Positions 45,834-55,799 of a stretch of 64,000 nt of DNA are shown piece by piece. The position numbers and the translations under genes are program-made. This stretch comes from Fasciola hepatica (Eukaryota > Platyhelminthes > Trematoda > Plagiorchiida > Fasciolidae): contig CANUEZ040000165.1 in assembly GCA_948099385.1 (NCBI GenBank), positions 7,844,001 to 7,908,000 on the forward strand. Direction: 5' to 3'. Each line of letters begins with the position of its first letter. Within the stretch, counting starts at the first letter, position 1. The notes below the pieces were generated by a model. That model ran no database searches and was not told where the DNA came from. It was given only the letters and a program-made list of their open reading frames with translations.

Positions 45834-46935
45834 AATACCTCATCCGATATCCGACCTCCGGGCGGATGCAGCTTCCCAGATAACAGAACTTTCCACCGGA
45901 TCTATAGTTACCCCAGATAGTGAAAGGAACGATCCAGTCCTGCAACAGCATCTTGCACTCTCGATGTGCAAAAGGCATACCAAATATCGCTACGCAATCC
46001 GTGAAAGTGTATGGAAAAGCTTGCAACTCATCTGGAATATGTCGTCCGCATATTCCAGGTCTGACAATATTTTCACCCAGGAAAGGTTCAGCGCCTCTAT
46101 CGCCACCTGACAAAGACGCGGTCTCTTGGACCATTTCATTCAAAAAGTCTAGGAGAAAAGGAGAGAGGGACAACCCTAACGCACAGCGCTTTTCGTGGTG
46201 AACTCGGGCGAAACACCAACCGTAAGTCCGAAATCGTCTTCGGCTGTTCATGTAAATGAAAATGAATTTATCTGATACACCCTTTAACAAGAGGCAGCAC
46301 CAGAGAACTTCGAATGAGTCGGGGGCAGTTTTAAGATCAAGAAAAACGCAGATAGTGGGTCTACGAAAGGAGTGCCTGTGTTCTCAAGTTCACTAAAGAG
46401 TGAACATGTAATCAATACAGCCTCGATCAGGTCCAAACCCAGCTTGATTCTCGCACGAGCACTGTCCACGAGAGTTCGACATGCAATGGAGAATAATACC
46501 AGTGAGCAGTTTGGATGTGATGCCAGCCAGACTTACTCCCCTGTTGTTTTCACGGGAGGACCGGTCGCATTTCTTATAAATCGGTACGATCACCGACTCA
46601 CACCACCTGTTTGGGACTTGTTCCCTCTCCCATATCAAATCGAGGAGTTTTGTCAACTTCAGTAAAAGTGCTGGACCACCGTCTTTGAAAATAGATGGAG
46701 GCAATCCATCCGGTCCGGCAGCCTTATGTCGTTTAAGATAGCTCATCTCACGAAGAATCTCCATTTCTGACAGAGGACTGCTATTTACAACAAGAGCTGT
46801 ACTCATTGCGCTAGTGATAAGACCTGAAGAGGATAAAGGCCAATTAAACCGCTTTCCGAAATGCTCCGGCCAACGAATTAGACGACGCTTGTGAGTTGGA
46901 GTCATTAAGCTGTTCGCCTCTTTGTTCAATTCTCT
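45799..46935 (-). pseudogene. LINE reverse-transcriptase domain, frameshifted
   Basis: 46393-46929 carries LKRHKAAGPDGLPPSIFKDG, REQVPNRWCESVIVPIYKKC, NNRGVSLAGITSKLL and NQAGFGPDRGCID, the N-terminal RT motifs. The frame then moves: 46284-46469 has FLILKLPPTHSKF in the place of FLDLKAAFDSF, and 45799-46290 has RCALGLSLSPFLLDFLNEMV (family GVRQGCPLSPFLFNF). The catalytic YADD is encoded at 46041-46052, but in a different frame from the ORF around it. A frameshift just before it and another after it would be needed to explain this. FGMPFAHRECKMLLQDWIV closes the domain. Confidence 0.9.
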
Positions 46936-46939
46936 AATG

Positions 46940-47395
46940 CCTGGTTTTTATGGACCGGCACTTTTAATCAGACGGAAAAGGTTGCGGCTATTGCCAGTGT
47001 CAGCAACTTTTTCCATCTCCCTGCACTTCCCAATCCACCACTGTTCACGGTCGTTTCTCAAGCTCCGAATCAGTTGGTGATTAAGGCATCTCCGTGCCTC
47101 ATCATTTCTGGCATCCGGAAGGATTGATCACCAGCATCTAAGAGTGCAACCGAGTAGGCAGATATCCATCGTTCCCGTGTGTGTCTGGTTGTTAGACCGT
47201 GGGTGACATCAGCAGCCTCACGTAGGACCTCTTTGATCTCTGTCCGTCGGTCTTCTGGATCCTGGGCATTTGACTGCATCGATAAACTGGTGGATAATTC
47301 TGCTTCGAAATCTGATCGATAGTTATTGTCCAGCGTCAGCTGCGTTGGGCGGTTGGCTTTTGCGTTGCTTCGGCCGCCGACCAGGCTCAAGCGTG
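46940..47395 (-). pseudogene. LINE linker between endonuclease and RT
   Basis: A 106-codon minus-strand ORF (47070-47390) contains EAELSTSLSMQSNAQDPEDR, EIKEVLREAADVTHGL and HTRERWISAYSVALLDAG. The helical, charged composition and the W.S..S..L phrase are usual for the segment between the APE endonuclease and RT of these LINEs. No catalytic role is known for it. Confidence 0.75.
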
Positions 47396-47399
47396 ATCA

Positions 47400-47945
47400 A
47401 TGTCTACGGACGTGGACAAAAGTGATCGACCGTCTTGAACTGATCCGCACCAGTGGTATTCGATAGCAATATGGTCTGTCTGAGTCCAGCTCTGTGAAGG
47501 CAAAGGAGGACACCAGGTTACTCAATGCCGTTTTTGTGCGAGAAATTTGTACTCGCTAAGAACATTCCATGGCTGGAACATAGTTGAACGAGTCGGTCAC
47601 CGTTATCAGTTCCATCCGCTGGAAGGTCAAATCGGCCACCTATATTTCTTTCCTTCTCATCTAGACTTCCAACTTGAGAACTGAAATCAACATCAACAAC
47701 CATGATGTCCGTAGAGTGCAGGCTACGGAGCAGTTGAGACCAATCGTGGCAGAATTCGTCTCTAGCCTCAGGAGAGCTACAGTCAGTTGGAGCATACACA
47801 GAAACAATAAACAAGCGTCGACGCTTCAGCCTAGTGCTCTTGACATGCACGTACCCATTCAACCAAATCGGGAGGGAGGATGATACAGTTAAATACAGGC
47901 TCCTCGTGCCAACAGTACATTCTCTGAATATATTTCAATGTCCGG
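47400..47945 (-). pseudogene. LINE APE-type endonuclease domain, C-terminal part
   Basis: The minus-strand ORF 47518-47862 reads KSTRLKRRRLFIVSVYAPTD, CSSPEARDEFCHDWSQLL, STDIMVVDVDFSSQVGS, KERNIGGRFDLPADGTDNGD and RLVQLCSSHGMFLASTNFSH. This is the APE endonuclease, which nicks the target DNA for insertion. The usual GDFNAQVG reads VDFSSQVG: the aspartate is kept but the asparagine is changed. The N-terminal metal-binding part (with the QET motif) is missing, so the element is 5'-truncated. After 47518 the frame breaks and the final SDH motif was not found. Confidence 0.9.
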
Positions 47946-48100
47946 TGGATCACTTTCATCTGTGTGCTGTTCGTCCCATTGGGAAGTGACCGACGAGGTT
48001 AGCCCAATGATTAAAACCAGGATAGATACTGTGTATCATTGGAATAGTGGTTCGTGCCCTATCGATTATTCACTAGCGTTATTCACACCGGACTGTAAGG

Positions 48101-48173
48101 ACCGCGATAGCTCAGCTGGTAGAGCATCTGCCCGGTATGCGGAGGGTCGCCTGTTCGATTCCGGCTCGCGGCG
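48101..48173 (+). repeat. tRNA-Thr-like SINE head, family C
   Basis: It folds as a tRNA: acceptor 48101-48107 pairs with 48166-48172 (6 of 7, A-C at the end), TA at 8-9, D stem GCTC/GAGC, anticodon stem TCTGC/GCGGA, loop CCGGTAT and T arm GCCTG-TTCGATT-CCGGC with one mismatch. The anticodon would be GGT (Thr). Position 33 is C instead of the near-universal U, and two stems carry mismatches, so a working tRNA is unlikely. The sequence after it (to about 48215) is shared with 39.38-39.45 kb, which makes this the head of a SINE. Confidence 0.75.
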
Positions 48174-48219
48174 TCCGACTTTTCGATGTGAAGAATGCAA
48201 GTGGATTTTCCAAAAAACG

Positions 48220-49335
48220 TAAATACAGAAACTCACGGGAAAATTTACATGCATGATAATGAAGTCACTTCAGCTAGTGTCGAAACGTTAGCAACCTAAC
48301 ATCCAACCGTTGAAAGCCGAAGCCTGTGTTACATTCGAAATACTTGAACTGAGAAGTTTCGAAATTACTGCGGCCCGGGAATAGGCACGTCAAACTAGCA
48401 AAAAAGCCAAAGTAACTGAACCACACGGCAGTTTTATTGCGGAACTCATTTGTTTATCGAGGTAAGATCAAAAGGAACAGTTTATAGATCACGTGTTGAC
48501 CAAGCACTGTTAGGTTTTGTGGAAGCTGTTCACATTAATTCTGATTGGCCGAGGCTCCTCACTGCACAGGTGCTTTTGAAAGTCGCCAGACGAAATTGTT
48601 TCTTCATAGCTGATCCCTTTTCCGAACTTTTTTATAGTCTATCACGAGACAAGACTGAAAAAAGTTCAAATCAGGCAAATGTTAAATATGACTCATTGTT
48701 AAATCAACGAAGGTAAGATTCACTGCGGGTGGCTTTCGTCATGAGAAATAAATGCTGAGCCTACTAAAAAGGTTTCTTTTTTGCTAATTGTCCGCTGTGT
48801 TTCCGCCTATCAGAAAGGAGCAAAAAGGAAGCGAAAAATCATGGAGAATGCTATGTTGTCCAACAGCCCATTAGCCGACTCACGGTAAACGTAAGCCTCT
48901 CTGGAGAAAAATGTCAGGTTTAGTTTGAATGCGTGACCTGGATTTCAAGGTCGTGTAAGCGCGGTTCGTTAAATAACCATCTTTTCTGTACTTTGAAGAA
49001 CACCCGATGAAGACCGGAAAATTTCAGAAATTTACTAGAAAGAAGAGGGATGATATTGCACGGGACCATGGAACAGTTTCTCCCACGATGAAATTGCTCA
49101 ATGTTCTACTTGTGAATGAAAGCATTTTTCCCCCTAATATTCTTGTAACAAATGGTGTCATAACAAGATTTGTTGTGCATAAAAGAAACAAATGTGACTT
49201 GGATAATGTTGGTTGCTGCACTGGAATAAAAGTGACCGTCAGATATCACTAACTATTTAATCCGGGAGAGGATTTTATAAAAACTTACCGTAGGTCTTTG
49301 CAAACAAAGGTGGAAAAAGTCAGTTTCTTTCCTCT
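48220..49335. other. Unassigned; two ORFs with some splice-site-like ends
   Basis: The plus-strand ORF 48450-48716 ends at CGAAGGTAAGA, a good AG|GTAAG donor shape at about 48713. The ORF 49007-49252 (+) is unassigned. Neither matches a known family. They may be host exons or chance. Confidence 0.25.
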
Positions 49336-49339
49336 TCAG

Positions 49340-49456
49340 CTTGATCGACATCCTGTATCAAACAAACAACAAAGATGGCTAAATGTTGCTATCACGAAAA
49401 GATCGCCGTGGCACCGTGAATCGTTTTTACCATCGATAAGCTACGTACGAATTACG
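49340..49456 (+). CDS. Candidate host exon (weak THAP-like pattern)
   Basis: A pyrimidine tract ending TTTCTTTCCTCTTCAG precedes this 117-base segment, and GTGAGA follows it. Both borders look like splice sites, and the segment is a whole number of codons in the open frame. It encodes LDRHPVSNKQQRWLNVAITK then RSPWHRESFLPSISYVRIT. The spacing of a single W, a basic stretch and a P-S-x-Y motif loosely recalls the middle of THAP zinc-finger domains, but the Cys and His ligands would have to lie in other exons, and I cannot see them. It could be chance. No neighbouring exon joins in frame with confidence. Confidence 0.25.
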
Positions 49457-49499
49457 GTGAGAATTTTGGGGCTCATGAATACGTCCGTGGTATAAAAAA

Positions 49500-50640
49500 A
49501 ACTAGAAAACATGCTAATGCATTTAAGGTCACACAACTCAGCACACTAATTGAAATATCACAACCAACCTTTTCAGTGGTGCCTTATTCAAGATTCTCTA
49601 ACCGTCGAAAAATTCGCTGTGTTCATAGGGTGATGTCAGAACAGAAGTTATTCTTGGAAAACTGTCATAATGTAGAGAGACGCTCCGTTTCATATCCCAC
49701 ACGAGGTTATACATCCCATAGGCGTTAACAAATCTATCCAATTAGTATAAAATTTAAAATCAGCAAAAGGTCCAGAAAAAACCAGTGATTTAATTTTCAA
49801 AATTTCACACTTAAATTCACGATTTAAATAACATTAGGAATTTATTCCTTGTGTGTGATGAAGAAGTCATAAGAAGTTCCCGATGTAACTTGGATAATTT
49901 TACGAGTGATTATTTTGAAAAAATTCAGCTGTTTGTTGAATTTCGACAATACCTGTACGTATGTGGCCCAAAAGCTGTATTGTACGGTGTCCTGTGAATT
50001 GCAGGCCGAATAGCCACAGCATTCCTTCCCCAAGAGTTCCTCGTCAAATTGACTCGCTTGTGTTACCAATCTCCGAACTGGAACGGGTTGACGTGCTCGA
50101 GGTTCCTTGGCAGTTACTTCCGCTGTCGGAGCAGACCGGTTGTGGACCTCATCAAGGCCATCATTGATATCCTTATTCGCCATCCTAAAGGGAATCTGGC
50201 CGAGATGGCCTCCATGTACGGATTTCTAGTGACCTCGAGCATGCTGAGAAAATGACAATTTTCTGGACATCATTTTGGATCTGCTTTCTCCACAATGTTT
50301 TCGGACGCTTGATTTCGACCTCCCCATTTTTTCGGTTGCGTACGTCTAACTGGACTGAGTTTTTCGAGGTTTCCGTCGACCTCGTTTTTGAATCACTTTC
50401 ACTTTTAGTTTGTCGCTGACTGTACACCCTTGTGGTTTCGCTTTCTGCTTCACTGTTGAGTTTCATTGCTTTCCCTGTATTTCTCGTGTCGGTATGTTTT
50501 GGTACCACGATATATAGAATACTATTTCGCATCTGTCCACCGGCTCGCATCTTCTCTATTCGTTCGATGGAAGGGATTTCGTTGATAATTTACTGTGAGA
50601 CCGGATAGAAGATACGTTCACAAGCTGCCCCCGAACGTCT
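49500..50640. other. Unassigned sequence with long opposing ORFs
   Basis: Minus-strand ORFs of 113 codons (49842-50183) and 121 codons (50185-50550) lie end to end in different frames. The second is rich in Lys, Ser, Glu and Arg. They lie downstream of the Gypsy remnant at 51-52.4 kb on the same strand, so they could be its far end, but no integrase or RNase H motif is seen. Confidence 0.3.
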
Positions 50641-50647
50641 TCTATAG

Positions 50648-50784
50648 GTGTATCTTTGAGATCTGTAATCCCGATCATGGACTGGCCAGTCTGCCCAGCA
50701 GTGAATCCCTCAGTTGGTTGAAGGTCGTTGCCACAGAAGTGAGTGACGTCACTGAAGTCGACACACATGTGATTTCCTGTCTCT
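50648..50784 (+). CDS. Candidate host exon
   Basis: TCTTCTATAG|G at the left and CTCT|GTAAGT at the right give acceptor and donor shapes around 137 bases that stay open in one frame (CIFEICNPDHGLASLPSSES, then LSWLKVVATEVSDVTEVDTH). I know no family for it. The opposite strand is also open here (50556-50768), so the coding claim is weak. Confidence 0.2.
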
Positions 50785-50999
50785 GTAAGTTGAACAGACT
50801 GTCTGGGCCCTTCTTTGTGGTTTGTGTGTACCGTACTTCGTTATTTTAGAAGAAAAGTTTCTAGAATATCTCCAGTTTAGCAGCGTCCTCAGATTGGCTG
50901 ATGACAGAGCACTTTTTATCGAGCACGTAAGTTTCTCTGCTCAAACACTATATCACAGGGGGCATGGTGCCACACGCATGTAAAGACACATCATTTTGT

Positions 51000-51813
51000 C
51001 AATTACAAATCTCAACTCGGCTGTCCAGAATTTTGACTCGTTATCACTGAAGAGTAACGGCGAAATACCATTTCGGTTGAAGCTATTTCGTGATACTTGA
51101 ATCTCAAACGAAGTAGTTAGTGTACTCCTCATTTTTTGTATATTAGAATATCAATTCGGATCAGGCTGATAACCTTTCGCATTAACTGGAAATTCAACTC
51201 GATGACACTGAACTGGCAATTTACGGCTTAAATTCATTCATTTTCCTCTCGAACTTCTCCGACAGATGTTTTAATCGGTCTTTTATATTCTTCCTCAGTG
51301 GACTAAAATATAAGCACTTCATCCTGATATGGTATCACCTTACTGATGCCATGAATTGCCTTGTTGATTGCAACCTAGATGATTCCGGAGGATGTAGCCA
51401 GTCCGAAGGGCAAGAAATTTTACCGGAACATTCATCACAGAGTGTTTATAGTTGTTATTAATTTGAATTCGATGTACAACTGTATTTGTAACTAGGCGTC
51501 AGTTAGGTCAGTTTTCGAGAATTATTTGCCACCGAGCAGAAAGTTCACGAAATTCTCTGGTTTTACATCAAAGTAACCGCGAATTCAGAATCAGTCAATA
51601 ATCAACACAAATTCGGGATGTCTGTCTATTGGGCTTCATCGTCATTGCGATCGAGATAACCCACGTGGTTGAATTGATACGTGTAGTAACACCTTCTTTT
51701 TCCACCTTGGTACGCTTCTTTAGAACTCCCTTCTGCTGGTTGTAGGACAGTAATCTCCGTTTCAGAAGTACCAGATCACTGCCAACTTCTAATTTCACGG
51801 ATTCAACCGACAT
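51000..51813 (-). pseudogene. Gypsy RT, broken
   Basis: On the minus strand, KEGVTTRINSTTWVISIAMT and MKPNRQTSRICVDY match the RT start (STTWVTPIV..PKPNG.IRICVDY). Next come FRELSARW and LVTNTVVHRIQINNN, then KFLPFGLATSSGII (family FLPFGLATSPAIFQ), AINKAIHGISKVI and PYQDEVLIF. This last holds the catalytic box: family Y.DD is YQDE here, so the second aspartate is lost. VNAKGYQPDPN and IQKMRS match the thumb start (VNARGYRPDP...IQ.MR.P). KFWTAELRFVIDKM stands at the place of F.WT.ECQ.AFD.MK. Several stops and frame changes are present. Confidence 0.8.
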
Positions 51814-51990
51814 GCGCGTTTTTCCACTAGGTTACTACTAAGTCAGAGTCTTGAGAATCAACCGTTCTACTGATATGCCGTCTGAATTGTTACTGATTGG
51901 TTGAGCGCACGCAGCACCTTCAAACCCAGCATTGATGAACTATCTGTTGAAATCAAGAAACGTACTGCGACAACCTCAGCATAAGTACGA

Positions 51991-52203
51991 TTATGACCAG
52001 AACTGGGAGGCCATGGCAACAGGATTGTGGACTTCAGTGGTTTGGATAGACTTATTTGTCCGAACCAGGTCGAGCACTGCTTTAGGAGTGAGGAAATCAC
52101 CACTTCCGGTGTCTACTGTAAATTGCTCCGCCAAGCCACATTGGAATAGTACCGTCATGTACATGGATTCGCCGAAGTCATTCGCAATTTTCAGTGTGTA
52201 CAC
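51991..52203 (-). pseudogene. Gypsy aspartic protease fragment
   Basis: The ORF carries VLFQCGLAEQFTVDTGSGDF followed by LTPKAVLDLV. DTGS is the active-site motif of retroelement aspartic proteases, preceded by the usual hydrophobic strand. Position directly between the zinc knuckle and the RT agrees with a Gypsy gag-pol order. The active-site Asp is intact, but the downstream flap and the second conserved glycine region are not recognisable and the frame stops at 51991. Confidence 0.75.
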
Positions 52204-52261
52204 GGACTAACAACTCCGTTCTAATTTTCATGACTCACATTTAATACAATGCACCAAGAAT

Positions 52262-52400
52262 GGGAACCCACCTTGCCGATATGAATAGTCTTCCCACAGG
52301 AGCAGCATACAGCATTCAAGAAGCGGCAGGTTTATGGAAGATGGAATTTGCACCGATTTACTGTTTTAAAATGATGGCACACAGCTGTTTACTATCCCAA
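52262..52400 (-). pseudogene. Gag nucleocapsid zinc-knuckle remnant
   Basis: On the minus strand, HHFKTVNRCKFHLP is followed after a stop by TCRFLNAVCCSCGKTIHIGK. This fits the double CCHC knuckle of Gypsy gag proteins (C..CG..H....C.FRNA.C..CGK.GHI..VC). In the second knuckle C, C and H are kept, and the last Cys is Gly. The first knuckle keeps its H and a C. The protein would have bound genomic RNA in the particle. Context (protease next) raises confidence. Confidence 0.6.
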
Positions 52401-52404
52401 ACTA

Positions 52405-53175
52405 CCCGGACCATAAGTGGCTCTGCTGTGTTCAGAAGTCATTTGAGAGACGATAGAATAACACTGTATTGTAGACACTAGACACCAAATACACAGGCAC
52501 AAGCCAACGCAGAATCTGACTTGGCAATGGATCGATTGTCCTCATGACCATTTAAACCGGACACCAGAGGTCCTTTTACTCAGGACGTGGAACCTCACGT
52601 AGTACTTATTTGTATGTATGTAGTAAATAAATTGGACTACTAAAGTTGACTTAGGTGATTCGAACTCATCTGCTGGCAGTCACCTCTGGTGGTAAGTCGC
52701 TTTTCTGTCTTACGTCTCTGTCGAATGTCGTTCATTTGAGCTTGAACTAATTTACCATTTCCAGTGCTATGGTTCAAAAAGCGTGCCACTTTATAGGTCG
52801 TTCATTTAATCACTGGCTTTTGGACCACACGCTAGTGGTTAGACTACAACTGAGCTGCTCGTTCGTGTCAAGTATATTTCACCAATAATAATCGAGCCTT
52901 TTTTCAGTTGAAAAGTGCTACAACAAGTTGTTTCATCTCAATCTGCTCTGTCAATATGATTTTATTGCGTTTTGTTTCGCTCCAGCATCCATAATTCGCG
53001 TCTACTACGCATACTACTTCCCAGCAGGATATGGCCTACTCCGTCACACTGGTCCTCTCTGGTGATAAATACCGTAGACAGTTATGCTTGCGAGGTGTTG
53101 ACCACACAGACGCAGACAGCACTTATTTGCCCGTCAGTCTGTTATCATCCCTTACCTATATGCCAATAACAAGAG
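52405..53175. other. Unassigned sequence
   Basis: Two weak tRNA-box-like traces (AGGTGATTCGAACTCATCTG at 52653; CGCTAGTGGTTAGACTAC at 52830) occur without recognisable SINE bodies. Overlapping ORFs at 52972-53264 (+) are not recognised. Confidence 0.35.
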
Positions 53176-53181
53176 CTTCGT

Positions 53182-53372
53182 GGGTGACTGGCCGTAGTCA
53201 AACGGTCATCGTGATGGATGTTAGACCCCTAATATCCCCGGGGTGGGGACCATACCAGCGGTGATTTTCCTCGATTGGCGGCCTATGATCAGTCGCGAGT
53301 CCCCTCCTCAAATATTGTACGATTATTATTACGTAATGAGAATCAAATAAATAAAACAATGAGGGATAAAGA
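53182..53372 (+). repeat. tRNA-derived SINE, family B
   Basis: Contains AAACGGTCATCGTGATGGAT, ATTGGCGGCCTATGATCAGT, CTCCTCAAATATTGTACGAT and a TATTATTACGTAATGAGAAT-AATAAATAAAA tail. These match the copy at 26.1 kb in order and spacing. The B box is decayed. Confidence 0.75.
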
Positions 53373-53374
53373 AC

Positions 53375-55700
53375 TATACGATTCTGATGAAGAAATCCGG
53401 ATTGATCTTATTGAATTCACTTTGAAAATATAATAGATCGTTGATACTGTGTTCATTGTCCTTCGACGTGCATTTCCTGATTATGCACGAAGAAGACATC
53501 GTCGAGTACGAATGAAACTGATGATGGGCTCCATTCAAAATGAAGTTTGCTTAGGAAAAAGAGTCAATTTCACTGTGACTTGGTCTATTCTACGAGATAC
53601 AGGAAGTCTGATAGGTGAAATAGAAGATTATCATAATTTTGATCACATCTCCGTGCGGAAATAAAGTCACTATGGTCCTTCACTCAGTTCAGATTTATAT
53701 GTCTCACCATTTGCTTTTGGCACTGTCCATATGGATTAGTTAAACCAATCTAGCGACGTACCATTCCCATTGTTTTGCTCCCATCAGAATGGCCAAAGCG
53801 AGCAGCTGTAAAATCAGTGGCTGTGATCTCATCTTGTCCCTACCATCCACATTAGCGAAAAGCACAAATTTCGTGCAATTATCTAAGTGCATCGACGGTA
53901 ATTTTGAGGTAGAAAAATGCTTGTTTTTCTGGGTGAATAGTCATTCACGTGCGCACAGTGTAGTTCACATCGAATCTGGGCACACAAACCGCGTAGCATA
54001 TTCCGTAGCGCACAGAATGAATTAGAAACGAAATTCGGCTGAATGCGTTACTCGGGCGGATCGATACGGAACAAGGCAATAACGTTGGCAACTGACCGTA
54101 TGTGGTACACTTGATAGTAAACAATGTGCTTGTAAGACATGATTCAATGATCACACTGTATTCTGGCGTATTCTATTGTATCAACCCACGTAGTGTGGGC
54201 AAACGCTTGTTTTTGATGATTCATTTTCAATCCATTTCAGTCACTTTTATTTACCCTGAGAACCGGGGACGGTAAGAGGACAGTCAGTAGGTTTATCAAT
54301 CGGTTTGTCATTGGATCAGTTAGTCAACCGATCGATAGGTCGACAAAGAGAAGATGTCATGAGTTCCACTGTGTTGAACTGTGGTGTGATGTGTTGTATT
54401 TTGAGGGGTTAATGTGCTCATTTTTCTTTCGATGCTGCTTCACAGCTCTGCGTTGCATTCCAACGTTTTGTATCACACTATATTCTCATATAGTACATTG
54501 TACTGTATCGTACTGTATTGCGGTGTGCTGTGCTGTTTTATGGTATTGTGTCGCGCAAACTTTGTCACAAACGTGAGCAGTATCAAATGTTTGGTTCTTT
54601 GTACAAATATAATTATTAGGAAAATAAATCATGACTTGGGGTTTTAATTAAACTGAAATCCTACTTAAAACTGGGAAACTGTAAAAGTCTTTGGAATATA
54701 CCACGGCTGTGAATCAGCGAAATTCGTACTACGTACTCAGCTGAGAGTAATAGAAATAGACTGTTACGCTTCATTTGAGTGTTGCTGGAGATTTTCCGGG
54801 CTAAATCATCCCAAAGTACCCGAGAAAGAAGTCACCTTTTCGGTGGTCTCGCAAGTAACTCTTTTTGACTCAGTGACGTAAAAGTCTTCTTTTGTCAAGT
54901 CTGAGACTACAAGGTTTTGACCCCTCCATTGCCCGCCAACTTTCGTTTCACATAGCGCTGGCTGGACCCAATGGGACCGTGTGTAGTTCCCGGATTGAAG
55001 TCTCACTCAGTCAAAGTTGGGGTTCACGACCCCTCGCCAGACTGGACAGTGGGTTATGGAGTTTACGGAGTATACGCACACAATGGGTGAGTTTTACCAA
55101 CCTTCTGATGGTCGAGGTTGGAGACGTTAAGTTCACCGATGTTTCTTCTCTCTAAAGTTCACAGACTTTGAGATAGACAGACAGACTGATGATTACCAAG
55201 TCACACGTGTTTGTGCGTGAGTGATCAAATTATCATTGGTAAACAGCACTGTGGAGACGTTATGCCGTACTCGCGCATCACGCGATAAATCTTATTTCGA
55301 CCAGTCACAGTTCATTCGGTTCAAAGTGAGTCCCTTTCATGACCCATGTATGATCACGCACACACAACCAATGACATTCTTTTCACTGCAGAATGTGTCT
55401 GAGTAGTTCGGCTACTAATCTTAGCAGTTTCACTCGTCTGGTCACGTACGTGAACCAGTCAGTTGGTTTGTGACTCAGCTACTACTGGTATTTTTTTACT
55501 GCCAATACACTCCCCCAGGGAAAGTGTCTCATTTGGAACAGTAAAGAACCTGTATATTCGATTGCCAGTTCGCGTACACCTTGATTTCATTCCCGGCCGT
55601 TCACTCACTACTTGTTTCTAATTTAGCGAGCCTTTCATTTTTCACTTATGAACCGAGGTCTAGCACGGGCATAGTTTGTGCTTTGATGTTCTGTTTTATA
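53375..55700. other. No clear gene
   Basis: ORFs of 60-90 codons (53449-53664 +, 53789-54025 +, 54391-54647 + and 54892-55155 +) carry no known motif. From 54470 to 54560 the sequence has irregular TGTACTG/TGTATTG/TGTGCTG units, a cryptic short repeat. Confidence 0.35.
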
Positions 55701-55708
55701 GATTTCGT

Positions 55709-55792
55709 GCCTCAATGGGACTCGAACCTATGAACAAGTACCATCTACGGTTTAGCACCACGTTGGTCCGTACCACTCGAGCTTCGAGGCCA
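55709..55792 (-). repeat. tRNA-like sequence with long variable arm
   Basis: The minus strand, 84 bases, begins GGCCTCGAAGCTCGAGTGGT and ends ATAGGTTCGAGTCCCATTGA-GGC. The first and last bases pair (GGCCTC / GAGGC), and the B box is perfect. The length and the extra bases before the T arm suit a class II (Leu/Ser-type) tRNA. I could not place a convincing anticodon loop, so a pseudogene or SINE head is likelier than a working tRNA. A plus-strand element with a similar start (GGCCTCGTAGTTCGACTGGT) lies at 56271. Confidence 0.6.
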
Positions 55793-55799
55793 TACCAAG

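Larger units (their letters stand above)
45250..47945 (-). mobile_element. LINE with endonuclease and RT, most complete copy in the window
   Basis: Reading leftward, the order is endonuclease (47.94-47.40 kb), linker (47.40-46.95), RT (46.93-45.80) and post-RT C-terminus (45.83-45.25), that is nearly the whole second ORF of an APE-type non-LTR retrotransposon. The 5' end fades near 47945 (TVGTRSLYLT, at the place of VDSRLCAVRL), just short of the tRNA-like element at 48.1 kb. At least three frame changes and several stops make it inactive. It would once have copied itself by target-primed reverse transcription in the nucleus. Confidence 0.9.
51000..52400 (-). mobile_element. Second decayed Ty3/Gypsy element (gag end to RT)
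   Basis: Four blocks lie on the minus strand in the right order: nucleocapsid zinc knuckle (52262-52400), aspartic protease (51991-52203), RT fingers and palm (51250-51813) and RT thumb (51000-51210). The spacing is close to that of an intact element, so this copy has suffered point decay more than large deletion. RNase H, integrase and LTRs were not recognised. Its RT wording differs from the Gypsy at 2-6 kb, so the two are probably separate lineages. Confidence 0.8.

Noticed and set aside
48066..48254. Minus-strand ORF containing ESNRRPSAYRADALPAE
   Set aside because: It is the antisense translation of the tRNA-like head. Strings of this type are commonly seen as false proteins from antisense tRNA sequence.
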